Assembly (NCBI RefSeq): GCF_001426525.1
Contig: NZ_LMEW01000035.1
Coordinates: 270,429 to 334,428, forward strand
DNA length: 64,000 nucleotides
Source of the DNA: Massilia sp. Root133
GTDB taxonomy: Bacteria > Pseudomonadota > Gammaproteobacteria > Burkholderiales > Burkholderiaceae_D
Reading direction: 5' to 3'
The translations under genes and the position numbers were made by a program. Shown piece after piece: positions 52,475 through 61,047 of this stretch (position 1 is its first letter; the number at the start of each line of letters is the position of its first letter). A model generated the notes under the pieces. That model worked only from the letters and a program-made list of their open reading frames with translations, made no database searches and was not told the origin of the DNA.

Positions 52475-52951
52475 ATGCGTACTTTTGACCTGTCCCCCCT
52501 GTATCGTTCCGCAATCGGCTTCGACCGCCTGGTGAATCTGCTCGAGCAACGCGCCGAAAGCGCGCCGAGCTACCCGCCGTACAACATCGAACTGGTGTCG
52601 GAAGACAAATACCGCATCGTGATGGCGCTCGCCGGTTTCACCCGCAGCGAAATCGAGATCACCTCCGAACGCGACACCCTGCTCGTGACCGGCCGCAAGC
52701 AGAAGGATGACGTGCAGCGCACCTTCCTGCACCGCGGTATCGCCCAGCGCGATTTCGAACAGCGCTTCCAGTTGGCCAACCACGTGAAGGTCGTCAGCGC
52801 CGGCTTCGACAACGGCATCCTGACCATCGAACTGGTGCGCGAAGTGCCCGAAGCATTCAAGCCGCGCAAGATCGCGATCGCCGATGCCAACGGCAACACC
52901 GACAACGTGCAAGTGCTGGAACAACCGGGCCAGCAACAGCACGCCGCGTAA
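52475..52951 (+). CDS. Hsp20 small heat-shock protein (IbpA-like)
   Basis: From ATG 52475 the 158-residue protein starts RTFDLSPLYRSAIGFDRL, the IbpA pattern. It has the alpha-crystallin domain (PPYNIELVSEDKYRIVMALAGF, then FDNGILTIELVREVP). A short Gln-rich tail follows. It binds unfolding proteins and keeps them refoldable. A sigma-32-like promoter lies upstream and a terminator downstream, so it is a single-gene unit. Confidence 0.93.
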   Translation: MRTFDLSPLYRSAIGFDRLVNLLEQRAESAPSYPPYNIELVSEDKYRIVMALAGFTRSEIEITSERDTLLVTGRKQKDDVQRTFLHRGIAQRDFEQRFQLANHVKVVSAGFDNGILTIELVREVPEAFKPRKIAIADANGNTDNVQVLEQPGQQQHAA

Positions 52952-52971
52952 TCGCGTCGTCACCCTCGAAT

Positions 52972-52995
52972 AAAAGGCGCTTCGGCGCCTTTTTT
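52972..52995 (+). terminator. Rho-independent terminator after hsp20
   Basis: The stem AAAAGGCGC (52972-52980), UUCG tetraloop (52981-52984) and complement GCGCCTTTT run into a T-tract. It is 21 bases after the Hsp20 stop. Confidence 0.9.
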
Positions 52996-52998
52996 CTT

Positions 52999-53085
52999 GG
53001 CTGTGTTCGCGGCAATTCGGTAACCCGCTCGTCCAGCCGGGCTGGCCCACGCCGGCCGCTTCGTGCCGCCGGGCGCGCGCCGCAT
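52999..53085 (-). repeat. Solo IS1595-type end with transposase tail remnant
   Basis: The minus strand matches the last 90 or so bases of the IS at 1-948, including the terminal GGTTACCGAATTGCCGCGAA segment and the degraded last codons of the transposase. No other part of the element remains here. It lies between the hsp20 terminator and the LacI gene. Confidence 0.7.
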
Positions 53086-53178
53086 CGCGACGACCGGGGA
53101 GAGTAGACCGCAAACGTGGATAAATGCCCCGGCTTGCAGTATGCTTGGGCCCAAAAACCAGACCAACCGGGGAGACAA

Positions 53179-54207
53179 GTGTCAACCATCAAGGACGTGG
53201 CCCGCATGGCCGGAGTCGGCCTGGGCACCGCATCGCGCGTCGTGCGCGGCAAGGGATCGGTGTCGCAGGCCAAGATGGAACGCGTGCAGAAGGCCATCGC
53301 CGCACTCGGCTACCGGCCGTCGCACGCGGCGCGTTCACTCCTCTACGGCACGTCGCGCATGATCGGCGTGTACATCCCTTTGTTGTCCGGCACCTTCTAC
53401 ACGTCGATCCTGCAGATCATCGACACGGAACTGCGCGGCGCCGGCATGCACATGATGGTGGCGTTCGGCGTCAGCCGCGAGGACGAGCGGCGCCAGGCCA
53501 TCGACGGCGTCAACTTCCTCATCGAGCGCGGGTGCGACGGCGTCGTCCTCTTCACGTCGCCGCTCACCGAGGAAGACCTCGCCGCGCTGGGGCCCAAGCG
53601 CACGCGCGTGGTGGCCCTGAACGACAGCTTCGACGGCATGCCCGGCCAGTGCTTCACGGTCGACCACAAGCTCGGCGGCCGGCTGGCGGCGCGGGCGCTG
53701 CTCGATCATGCGCACCGCGACATCGCCGTCATCGCCGGACCGGGCACCGCCGCCGACAACGTCGACCGCATCGCCGGCTTCATGGGCGAACTGGCCGGGG
53801 CGGGCATCGCCACGGACGACATCTGGATCTCGCAACGCGACTTTTCCTCGGCCGAGGGACGGGCCGCCGCGATGGAACTGGTGGCGTCCGGGCGGCCGTT
53901 CACCGCGCTGTTCTGCGCCAACGACGAGATGGCGCTCGGCGCGCTGTCGTACTTCCACGAAGCGGGCATCCGCGTGCCGCAGGACGTGTCCGTGATCGGC
54001 TACGACGACGCGCCCGCCGCCGCGTATTCGGCGCCGCGCCTGACGTCCGTGCACATCCCCTGGCGCGAGATGACCAGGAACGGCATCGCCGAGCTGCTCA
54101 ACCTGTGCTACGGCTTCAACCGCCCCGTCACGCGCACCTTCCCCGTCAGCGTGAGCCTGCGCGCTTCGCTCGCGAAAACGGCGAAACGCAGGCGCTCTCC
54201 AGCTTAA
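53179..54207 (+). CDS. LacI-family transcriptional regulator
   Basis: GTG 53179 after GGGGAGAC gives a 342-residue protein. The helix-turn-helix is at the very N-terminus (STIKDVARMAGVGLGTASRV) with the hinge helix HAARSLLYG. The periplasmic-binding-protein-like sensor domain follows (GVYIPLLSG, VIGYDDAPAAAYSAPRLT). The target is unknown; no sugar operon is adjacent. The frame from 53116 is read from an unlikely upstream ATG. Confidence 0.88.
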   Translation: MSTIKDVARMAGVGLGTASRVVRGKGSVSQAKMERVQKAIAALGYRPSHAARSLLYGTSRMIGVYIPLLSGTFYTSILQIIDTELRGAGMHMMVAFGVSREDERRQAIDGVNFLIERGCDGVVLFTSPLTEEDLAALGPKRTRVVALNDSFDGMPGQCFTVDHKLGGRLAARALLDHAHRDIAVIAGPGTAADNVDRIAGFMGELAGAGIATDDIWISQRDFSSAEGRAAAMELVASGRPFTALFCANDEMALGALSYFHEAGIRVPQDVSVIGYDDAPAAAYSAPRLTSVHIPWREMTRNGIAELLNLCYGFNRPVTRTFPVSVSLRASLAKTAKRRRSPA

Positions 54208-54292
54208 GGGACGTCTAAGACTGCTGCGCCAATATACTCCCTACGAAAAGAGCAGTTTTCAGAACCACTTTTTCCAATCTGGGAGCACGTCG

Positions 54293-55822
54293 ATGTCTAA
54301 CCACGGTAACGTTACTGCCATCACCGCAAAACGTCTCACGCTGGCCCTGTGCGCGGCCGGTGTCATTGGCGGCGCGGTCGGCGCGATCGCAGTCGAACAC
54401 AATAACGCCTTGGCGGCCGCCGCAGCGGCCGCCACTGGCACACCCAACCCCGCCGCCACCCCGGCTCCCGTGGCGGCCACGCCGGCACCCGTGGCCGGCA
54501 ATCCTGCCAGCGTAGCCCTGCCGGACTTTACCAAGATCGTCTCGCACAACGGCCCGGCCGTCGTGAACATCCGCGTCGTCGGTACGACCAAGGTGTCGCA
54601 GCGCCAGATGCCGCAGTTCGACGAGGACGATCCGTTCTTCGAATTCTTCCGCCGCTTCCAGCCGCAGCAACCGCGCGGCGGCAACGGGCGCGGGGAACTC
54701 GTTTACGGCGCCGGATCGGGCTTCATCGTCAGCCCGGACGGCGTCATCCTGACGAATGCGCATGTGGTGCGCGATGCCGACGAAGTCACGGTCAAGATGC
54801 AGGACCGCCGCGAATACCGCGCGAAAGTCCTCGGCTCCGACCCGCGCACCGACGTCGCCGTGCTGAAGATCGATGCGAAAAACCTGCCCGTCGTCCCGCT
54901 CGGGAACACGCGCAATCTGCAGGTCGGCGAATGGGTGCTGGCGATCGGTTCGCCGTTCGGCCTGGAGTCGACCGTGACGGCCGGCGTCGTGAGCGCGAAA
55001 GGCCGCACCATCGACAACAACGGCGTGCAGTTCATCCAGACGGACGTTGCGGTCAACCCGGGCAACTCGGGCGGCCCGCTGTTCAACACGCGCGGCGAGG
55101 TCGTCGGCATCAACTCGCAGATCTTCAGCCAGACGGGCGGCTACCAGGGCCTGTCGTTCGCGATCCCGATCGACGTCGCCGTGCGCATCAAGGACCAGAT
55201 CGTCGCGACCGGCAAGGTGCAGCACGCGAAGCTGGGCGTCAGCCTGCAGGACGTCGGCCAGAGCTTCGCCGATGCGTTCAAGCTGCAGTCGCCGGACGGC
55301 GCGCTCGTGGCGAACGTGGAGCGCGGCAGCGCGGCCGAGAAGGCCGGCCTCAAGGCGGGCGACGTGATCCGCAAGGTCAACGGCCAGGCCCTGATCTCGG
55401 GCGGCGACCTGTCGGCCATCGTGGCGATCGCCAAGCCGGGCGACAGGCTGGCGATGGACGTTTGGCGCGAAGGCAAGGAGATGCAGGTGACCGCGACGCT
55501 GGCCAGCGCCAAGGCGGATCCGGCCAGCCGCGACAACCTCGCCGGCATCGACGGCGGCGCCAAGCTGGGCCTGGCCCTGCGTCCGCTGGATCCCGCCGAG
55601 CGCAGCCAGGTCGGCGTCGCGGCGGGTCTCGTGGTCGAGGATGCGGGCGGCGCGGCAGCCGTGGCCGGCGTGCAGCCGGGTGACGTCGTGCTGGCCGTGA
55701 ACGGCAAGCCGGTGGCGTCGGTGGCCCAGGTGCGCGACGTCGTCAAGAAGTCCGCCAAGTCGGTGGCCTTGCTGGTTCAGCGCGGGGATGAGAAGATCTT
55801 CATCCCGGTGCCGATCAGCTGA
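54293..55822 (+). CDS. HtrA/Deg periplasmic serine protease
   Basis: The 509-residue protein has an N-terminal membrane or signal segment and an Ala/Pro linker. The trypsin-like domain has catalytic H157 (TNAHVV), D187 (RTDVAV) and S259 (GNSGGP). Two PDZ domains follow (about 295-385 and 410-500). It degrades or refolds damaged envelope proteins. It sits upstream of a two-component system, a common arrangement for envelope-stress genes. Confidence 0.93.
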   Translation: MSNHGNVTAITAKRLTLALCAAGVIGGAVGAIAVEHNNALAAAAAAATGTPNPAATPAPVAATPAPVAGNPASVALPDFTKIVSHNGPAVVNIRVVGTTKVSQRQMPQFDEDDPFFEFFRRFQPQQPRGGNGRGELVYGAGSGFIVSPDGVILTNAHVVRDADEVTVKMQDRREYRAKVLGSDPRTDVAVLKIDAKNLPVVPLGNTRNLQVGEWVLAIGSPFGLESTVTAGVVSAKGRTIDNNGVQFIQTDVAVNPGNSGGPLFNTRGEVVGINSQIFSQTGGYQGLSFAIPIDVAVRIKDQIVATGKVQHAKLGVSLQDVGQSFADAFKLQSPDGALVANVERGSAAEKAGLKAGDVIRKVNGQALISGGDLSAIVAIAKPGDRLAMDVWREGKEMQVTATLASAKADPASRDNLAGIDGGAKLGLALRPLDPAERSQVGVAAGLVVEDAGGAAAVAGVQPGDVVLAVNGKPVASVAQVRDVVKKSAKSVALLVQRGDEKIFIPVPIS

Positions 55823-55873
55823 TGGATCGTAACGTCTGATATCGGCACTGGTTTCAAAGAATCGGGGGATTGG

Positions 55874-56536
55874 ATGCGGCTGCTGCTGGTGGAAGACGAT
55901 ACGATGATCGGCGAAGTAGTGCTCGACCTGCTGAGGGCCGAGCACTACGCCGTCGACTGGGTCAAGGATGGCGAGATGGCCGACACGGCCCTCATGCAGA
56001 ACCAGAACTACGACCTCGTCGTGCTCGACCTGGGCCTGCCCCGCAAGGACGGGCTCGAGGTCTTGCGTGCGATGCGCGCCCGCAAGGACCGCACGCCGGT
56101 GCTGGTCGCCACGGCGCGCGACGCCGTCTCCCAGCGTATCGCCGGGCTCGATGCCGGCGCGGACGACTACGTCCTCAAACCCTACGATCTCGACGAACTG
56201 CTGGCGCGCATCCGCGCGCTGCTGCGGCGTGCCGCCGGGCGTGCCGAGCCCATTTTCGAGTACAAGAACATCGCCGTGAATCCCGCCACGCGCGAAGTGC
56301 TGGTCGACGGCCAGCCGGTCGTGCTGTCGGCGCGCGAATGGGCCGTGCTGGAAGCGCTCGTCGCGCGTCCCGGCGCCGTGCTGTCGCGCGCCCAGCTCGA
56401 GGAAAAGCTGTACAGCTGGCGCGACGAAGTGTCCAGCAATGCGGTCGAGGTCTATATCCACGGCCTGCGCAAGAAGCTGGGCAGCGACTTGATCCAGAAC
56501 GTGCGCGGCGTGGGCTACATGGTCCCGAAGGTGTGA
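55874..56536 (+). CDS. OmpR-family response regulator
   Basis: The 220-residue protein has a receiver domain with the acidic pocket VEDD and the phosphoacceptor D52 in VVLDLGLP. A winged-helix DNA-binding domain of the OmpR/PmrA/QseB type follows (VLSRAQLEEKLYSW, VEVYIHGLRKKLG). It is followed after ten bases by its kinase gene. Confidence 0.93.
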   Translation: MRLLLVEDDTMIGEVVLDLLRAEHYAVDWVKDGEMADTALMQNQNYDLVVLDLGLPRKDGLEVLRAMRARKDRTPVLVATARDAVSQRIAGLDAGADDYVLKPYDLDELLARIRALLRRAAGRAEPIFEYKNIAVNPATREVLVDGQPVVLSAREWAVLEALVARPGAVLSRAQLEEKLYSWRDEVSSNAVEVYIHGLRKKLGSDLIQNVRGVGYMVPKV

Positions 56537-56546
56537 AGGCATCCTT

Positions 56547-57875
56547 ATGAAAGTCCGGGTCACGCATTCCCTGCGCGGGCGATTGCTGTGGTTCCTGCTG
56601 GCGGCGATCACCATCGCGGCCGTCGCGCAGGCGTCCATCGCGTATCGCACGGCCCTCAACGACGCCGACCAGATCTTCGACTACCACATGCAGCAGATGG
56701 CGCTGTCGCTGCGTTCGCGCGTGCCGCTGACGAGCACCGAGACCGCCGACGCCGACACCCCGATCAGCGGCAACGACGACCTCGTCGTGCAGGTGTGGTC
56801 GCCGGACGGCGTGCGCGTGTTCCGCAGCGCGTCGCACGCGCACCTGCCGCAGCGCGCCGTGCTGGGCTTTTCCAACGTGCGCGCGAACGGCACCACGTAC
56901 CGCATCTTCTCGATCCAGACCGATAACCAGACCGTGCAGGTCGCGCAGGATCTCGCCGTGCGGCGCAGCATGGCCAGCAATCTCGCGTTGCGCACGCTGG
57001 GCCCGATCGCCGTCATGATGCCGATCCTGATGCTGGTCGTGTGGTGGGTCGTGAGCGGCTCGCTGGAACCCGTCGCGCGCGTGCGCAAGCAGGTGGCGTC
57101 GCGCCAGGCGGACGATCTGTCGCCCGTGTCCGAGGCCGGCCTGCCGGACGAGGTGCGCCCGCTCGTGCAGGAATTGAATTTGCTGTTCGGCCGCGTGCGC
57201 ACGGCGTTCGACGCCCAGCAGCATTTCGTCGCCGACGCCGCGCACGAGCTGCGTACGCCGCTCGCCGCCCTGAAGCTGCAGGTGCAGAGCCTGGAGCGCT
57301 CGGACAGCCCGGACGCGAAGCGCGTCGCCGTCTCTCGCCTGACGGCCGGCATCGAACGCGCGACGCGACTGGTCGAGCAGCTGCTCGTGCTGGCGCGCCA
57401 GGAAGCGAGCGTCGCGGGCGGCGCGCCGCGCCAGCCGGTCGACATCGCCGGCGCGGCCAGGCGGGCCGTCGCGGAACTGGCCGGCGTCGCGGCCGCGAAG
57501 CAGATCGACCTCGGCCTGCCGCGCGCGGACAGCGCCGCAGTGGAAGGGCAGCCGGACGCGTTGATGATCCTGCTGCGCAACCTCATCGACAATGCGATCA
57601 AGTACACGCCGGAGGGCGGCACGGTCGATGTGTCGGTGGTGGCGGAACACCGCGGCGTGACCGTGACCGTGGAAGACAGCGGTCCGGGCATCCCGCCGGC
57701 GGAGCGCGAGCGCGTGTTCGATCGCTTTTATCGCGTGCCGGGCAGCGACGCGAAGGGCAGCGGGCTCGGTCTCGCCATTATCAAGTCGATCGCGGAGCGG
57801 CATGGGGCGACGCTGGCGCTGGGCGAATCGAAGCGGCTGGGCGGACTCGAAGCGACCGTTACCTTCCCGGCCTAA
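56547..57875 (+). CDS. Sensor histidine kinase (QseC/PmrB-like)
   Basis: The 442-residue kinase has two membrane helices (about 12-33 and 150-170) around a periplasmic sensor. HAMP-like residues are followed by HisKA H233 (DAAHELRTPLAALK) and an ATPase domain with NLIDNAIKYT, DSGPGIP and GSGLGLAI. It partners the regulator just upstream. It ends tail to tail with the GT39 gene, overlapping by 17 bases, and may control the glycosylation cluster. That link is only by position. Confidence 0.92.
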   Translation: MKVRVTHSLRGRLLWFLLAAITIAAVAQASIAYRTALNDADQIFDYHMQQMALSLRSRVPLTSTETADADTPISGNDDLVVQVWSPDGVRVFRSASHAHLPQRAVLGFSNVRANGTTYRIFSIQTDNQTVQVAQDLAVRRSMASNLALRTLGPIAVMMPILMLVVWWVVSGSLEPVARVRKQVASRQADDLSPVSEAGLPDEVRPLVQELNLLFGRVRTAFDAQQHFVADAAHELRTPLAALKLQVQSLERSDSPDAKRVAVSRLTAGIERATRLVEQLLVLARQEASVAGGAPRQPVDIAGAARRAVAELAGVAAAKQIDLGLPRADSAAVEGQPDALMILLRNLIDNAIKYTPEGGTVDVSVVAEHRGVTVTVEDSGPGIPPAERERVFDRFYRVPGSDAKGSGLGLAIIKSIAERHGATLALGESKRLGGLEATVTFPA

Positions 57876-59427
57876 GTGTTCCGTCAGCGGCTTCGTACAG
57901 CCGGATGTTCGCCCCGTTGCCTTCGATGGTCTGCACCAGCCGGTAGCGATTGGCGAGTTCCTTCATCACGATTCCGTCCGGATCGTACAGCTTCGCCAGC
58001 CGCTCGATCAGCCACACGCGCGGATGCCCGGCCGTCAGCGCCCGGATCCGCGCGACGTCCTCGGGCGCGATGTTCGGCGCGCCGGAGTTGCCCGTGTACG
58101 TGCGCGGCAGGTGCAGCGCTGGGAAGGGGCCCGGCAGATAGGCGACGGCCGGTCCCGACTTCATGTAGTAGGTGACGGGCATCTGCACTTCGTTCGGGAA
58201 CGCGAGCACGACGTCGCCCGGCCGGCTGTCGCGCGCCACCTGCGCCAGCATCCCGCGCCAGTCTTCCGTGTGCGAGCGATAAAAGCCAAGCACCGCATGG
58301 GCCGACAGCGCCAGCACGACGGCGACGGCGGGCAGCCGCCAGCGCGACGGCAGCCGGACGACGCCCAGCGCCGTCAACGCCATCCCCAACGGCCCGAGCC
58401 ACAGGAACAATCGCGACAGGAACACCGGCTTCACAACATAGCTGTAGCCGGCGAGCGCGAGGATCGGCAGCACGAGCACGCACGCGAGCAGCCAGAAATG
58501 GGCACGCGCCCGCTGCCACAACCACGCGAAGCCCAGCAGCACGAGCAGCGCGACGGGGTAGTGCAGCACCTGTCCGCCGCTGATGACGGTCCACGCCGCA
58601 GTGACGTTACGCGGCGTAAAACGGATCCAGTACGCCAGGTGCGCCATCGCCGCGTTCTGCTCGATCAGCATCGGCACGAACGGCGACCACACGAGCAGTG
58701 CGCCGATGCCGGCGGCAGCCACGGCCAGGATCTGCGGGCGGCGCGGGCCGGGCGTGCCTGCCAGCAGCGCGATCGTCATCCCCGTCCACATCCCCAGCGC
58801 GGCAAACACGCCCGTGTTGTGCAGCCACATCGTCAGGCCGGTGCTGACGGCAAGGCCGGTCATCCAGCACCACCGGCGGGGATCTGGTCGCACGAAGGAC
58901 AGTACCAGCATGGCGGCAAAGAACACGGCCAGCGACCCGGCCAGCGCCTGGATGGCGTACGGCCTGGCCTGTTGCGCATACTGGATGCTGGCCGCGTTCA
59001 CGGCAAGGAACAGGGCGGCGAGCAGCGCGACGCGTTCCGCCTTCGCGCCGAGCCGCGCCCAGCGCGCACCAGCGGGGAGCGCGAACACGGTCAGCACGCT
59101 GGCGAGGACGGACAGGCTGCGCAGCGCCGCCTCGTGCGTGCCGAACAGCGCGGTCCAGCCCTTGAGCAGGGTGTAGTAAAAGGGCGGATGCGTCTCGTAC
59201 AGCGGCACGCTCGTCCACAGTTCGCGCAGCGGGACGGCGGCGAACCACGCGCTGTACGTCTCGTCCAGCCATAGCGAGCGGCCGGCCAGGGTCGGCAGGC
59301 GCAGCAGCAGGGCGAGGCCTGTCACGAGCAGCGCCAGCGTCCAGAAGCGGGCCTGCGGGATGTCGCGCCCGCGTGGTGCGGCGGTCGACAGGGGCGTCAG
59401 CGGGCCTTGCTGGCTTGAAATGTCCAT
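57859..59427 (-). CDS. GT39-type membrane glycosyltransferase (ArnT/PMT-like)
   Basis: From ATG 59427 the 522-residue protein has about ten membrane helices. The acidic motif SLWLDETYSAWFA lies in the first periplasmic loop, as in ArnT and PMT enzymes that take sugars from a polyprenyl carrier. It overlaps the end of the GtrA-like gene by about 30 bases. Together with GtrA and the GT2 enzyme it forms a pathway that loads a sugar on undecaprenyl phosphate and transfers it to an envelope glycan or lipid. Confidence 0.82.
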   Translation of the reverse strand: MDISSQQGPLTPLSTAAPRGRDIPQARFWTLALLVTGLALLLRLPTLAGRSLWLDETYSAWFAAVPLRELWTSVPLYETHPPFYYTLLKGWTALFGTHEAALRSLSVLASVLTVFALPAGARWARLGAKAERVALLAALFLAVNAASIQYAQQARPYAIQALAGSLAVFFAAMLVLSFVRPDPRRWCWMTGLAVSTGLTMWLHNTGVFAALGMWTGMTIALLAGTPGPRRPQILAVAAAGIGALLVWSPFVPMLIEQNAAMAHLAYWIRFTPRNVTAAWTVISGGQVLHYPVALLVLLGFAWLWQRARAHFWLLACVLVLPILALAGYSYVVKPVFLSRLFLWLGPLGMALTALGVVRLPSRWRLPAVAVVLALSAHAVLGFYRSHTEDWRGMLAQVARDSRPGDVVLAFPNEVQMPVTYYMKSGPAVAYLPGPFPALHLPRTYTGNSGAPNIAPEDVARIRALTAGHPRVWLIERLAKLYDPDGIVMKELANRYRLVQTIEGNGANIRLYEAADGTLRPGR

Positions 59428-59804
59428 AGCGAGTTCACGACATAGGTGGCGCACAGCAGCGTGCCCGTCACGAGGACCTGGGCCAGGCGATAGTCGAGGC
59501 GCGCGCCGTTCACGAGCACGGCCATCGCGGCGCCGTTGAGGGCGGCGGCGACGCCGGCCGTCGCGAAGAAGCGCGCGGCCGTGCGCCAGGCCAGGTGCGA
59601 GTGCGCGTGTCCGCGGAAGGTAACGACCGCATTCAGCACGAAATTGATGACGGCCCCGACCAGGGCGCCGATGACGGACGCCGGCACGGGCGCCAGCACG
59701 CCCAGCGACACGGCCGTGACCAGGAAGGCATAATGTCCGGCCGTCCCGGCGGCGCCGACTGCGGCGTACATCAGGAAGCGGGCCACGCCGCCGCGTTCAG
59801 GCAT
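59397..59804 (-). CDS. GtrA-family flippase-like membrane protein
   Basis: The 135-residue protein has four membrane helices and the GtrA pattern (FLMYAAVGAAGTAGHYAFL, VINFVLNAVVTF, TYVVNSLWTF). GtrA-type proteins are proposed to flip polyprenyl-linked sugars across the inner membrane. It overlaps the GT2 gene by eight bases and the GT39 gene on the other side. Confidence 0.85.
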   Translation of the reverse strand: MPERGGVARFLMYAAVGAAGTAGHYAFLVTAVSLGVLAPVPASVIGALVGAVINFVLNAVVTFRGHAHSHLAWRTAARFFATAGVAAALNGAAMAVLVNGARLDYRLAQVLVTGTLLCATYVVNSLWTFQASKAR

Positions 59805-60798
59805 GGGCCATCGCCTTTTCGTAGCGCTTGCGCACGAGGTACACTGGGCGTCCTTTCGACTCCAGGTAGATGCGGCCCACGTACTCGCCGAGCACGCCGA
59901 TGCCGATCAGCTGGATGCCGCCGAGCAGCAGGATGGCGGTCGCCAGTGACGCATAGCCGGGCACGTCGACGCCGTACAGCATCGTGCGGATGACGAGCCA
60001 GAATGCGCGCGTCAGCGCGAAGATTGCCACGGAGACGCCCAGGTAAGTCCAGATGCGCAGCGGCAAGGTCGAAAAGCTGGTGATGCCTTCCAGCGCAAAA
60101 TTCCACAGCTTCCAGCCGGAAAACTTGGTCTTCCCCGCCGCGCGCGGCGCACGCTTGTATTCGACGACGGCCGTCTTGAAGCCGACCCACGCGAACAGGC
60201 CCTTCATGAAGCGGCACGATTCCGGCAGCGTCTTCAAGGCGTTGGCCACGTTACGGGTGAACAGGCGGAAGTCGCCGACGTTTTCGGGGATCGGCAGGTC
60301 GGCCATGTCGTTGTGGATGCGGTAGAAAAATTGCGCGGTCCATTTCTTCAGCGGCGAATCGGACTCGCGGTCGGCCCGCTTGGCCAGCACGACGTCATAG
60401 CCTTCACGCCATTTCTCGACCAGCTTGCCGATGACCTCGGGCGGGTCTTGCAAATCAGCATCGAACGGGACGATGAGGTCGCCGCGTGCTTCGAAGATGG
60501 CAGCCGTCAGCGCCGCCTCCTTGCCGAAATTGCGCGTGAGGTCGACGACGCGCACGCGCGCATCCGCGTGGGCGTAGGCGATGAGGGAGTCGAGCGTGCG
60601 GTCGCGGCTGCCGTCGTTCACGCACAGGATCTCGAAGCGGATGTTCGGAATGCGTTCGAGTTCCGGGATCACGCCGCTGAAGAAATGCGGGATCATCTCC
60701 TGCTCGTTGTAGAACGGCACGACGAGCGACAGCAGGGGCGGGCCTGGCGGGCCGACAGTCACCTTGTCGGGAACTATGGTTTCGTTGGGGAAGCTCAT
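59797..60798 (-). CDS. GT2 polyprenyl-phosphate glycosyltransferase (GtrB/ArnC-like)
   Basis: The 333-residue protein opens with SLVVPFYNEQEMIPHFF, has the DxD-like site FDADLQDPPE, and ends with two membrane helices (about 235-255 and 270-295). It should transfer a sugar from a nucleotide donor to undecaprenyl phosphate on the cytoplasmic side. It is first in the operon with GtrA and GT39. Confidence 0.9.
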   Translation of the reverse strand: MSFPNETIVPDKVTVGPPGPPLLSLVVPFYNEQEMIPHFFSGVIPELERIPNIRFEILCVNDGSRDRTLDSLIAYAHADARVRVVDLTRNFGKEAALTAAIFEARGDLIVPFDADLQDPPEVIGKLVEKWREGYDVVLAKRADRESDSPLKKWTAQFFYRIHNDMADLPIPENVGDFRLFTRNVANALKTLPESCRFMKGLFAWVGFKTAVVEYKRAPRAAGKTKFSGWKLWNFALEGITSFSTLPLRIWTYLGVSVAIFALTRAFWLVIRTMLYGVDVPGYASLATAILLLGGIQLIGIGVLGEYVGRIYLESKGRPVYLVRKRYEKAMAHA

Positions 60799-60937
60799 AT
60801 CGATCCGTCGACAATCTGGTTATGCATCAGCGATGAAACATAACACAGGTTGGACGGACTCGATTTTTCGTTTCGTGTGCGTTACGCGACGATGCTTGGG
60901 AGATGCGTTCAGTTCGCTGTGGAATCGTCGTTGTAAA

Positions 60938-61027
60938 CGTCGTCCCCGCGAAGGCGGGGACCCAAGTTCTGCATGCGTCACTACTGCTCACGCAAAATTG
61001 GATCCCCGCCTGCGCGGGGATGACGGT
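60938..61027. repeat. REP-like paired palindromic repeat
   Basis: Two palindromes (CGTCCCCGCGAAGGCGGGGA-type at 60938-60963 and GGATCCCCGCCTGCGCGGGG-type at 60999-61027) lie in opposite orientation with about 35 bases between. This is the second copy of the repeat family seen at 49380-49507, with one base changed in the core (CCCC for TCCC). It lies between the GT2 and TonB-receptor genes. Confidence 0.75.
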
Positions 61028-61047
61028 ATTTCAGGTGCGCGTAAGTT

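Noticed and set aside
54215-56659. Long minus-strand frame opposite the HtrA protease and response regulator
   Set aside because: It spans two well-supported plus-strand genes and shows no protein family features.
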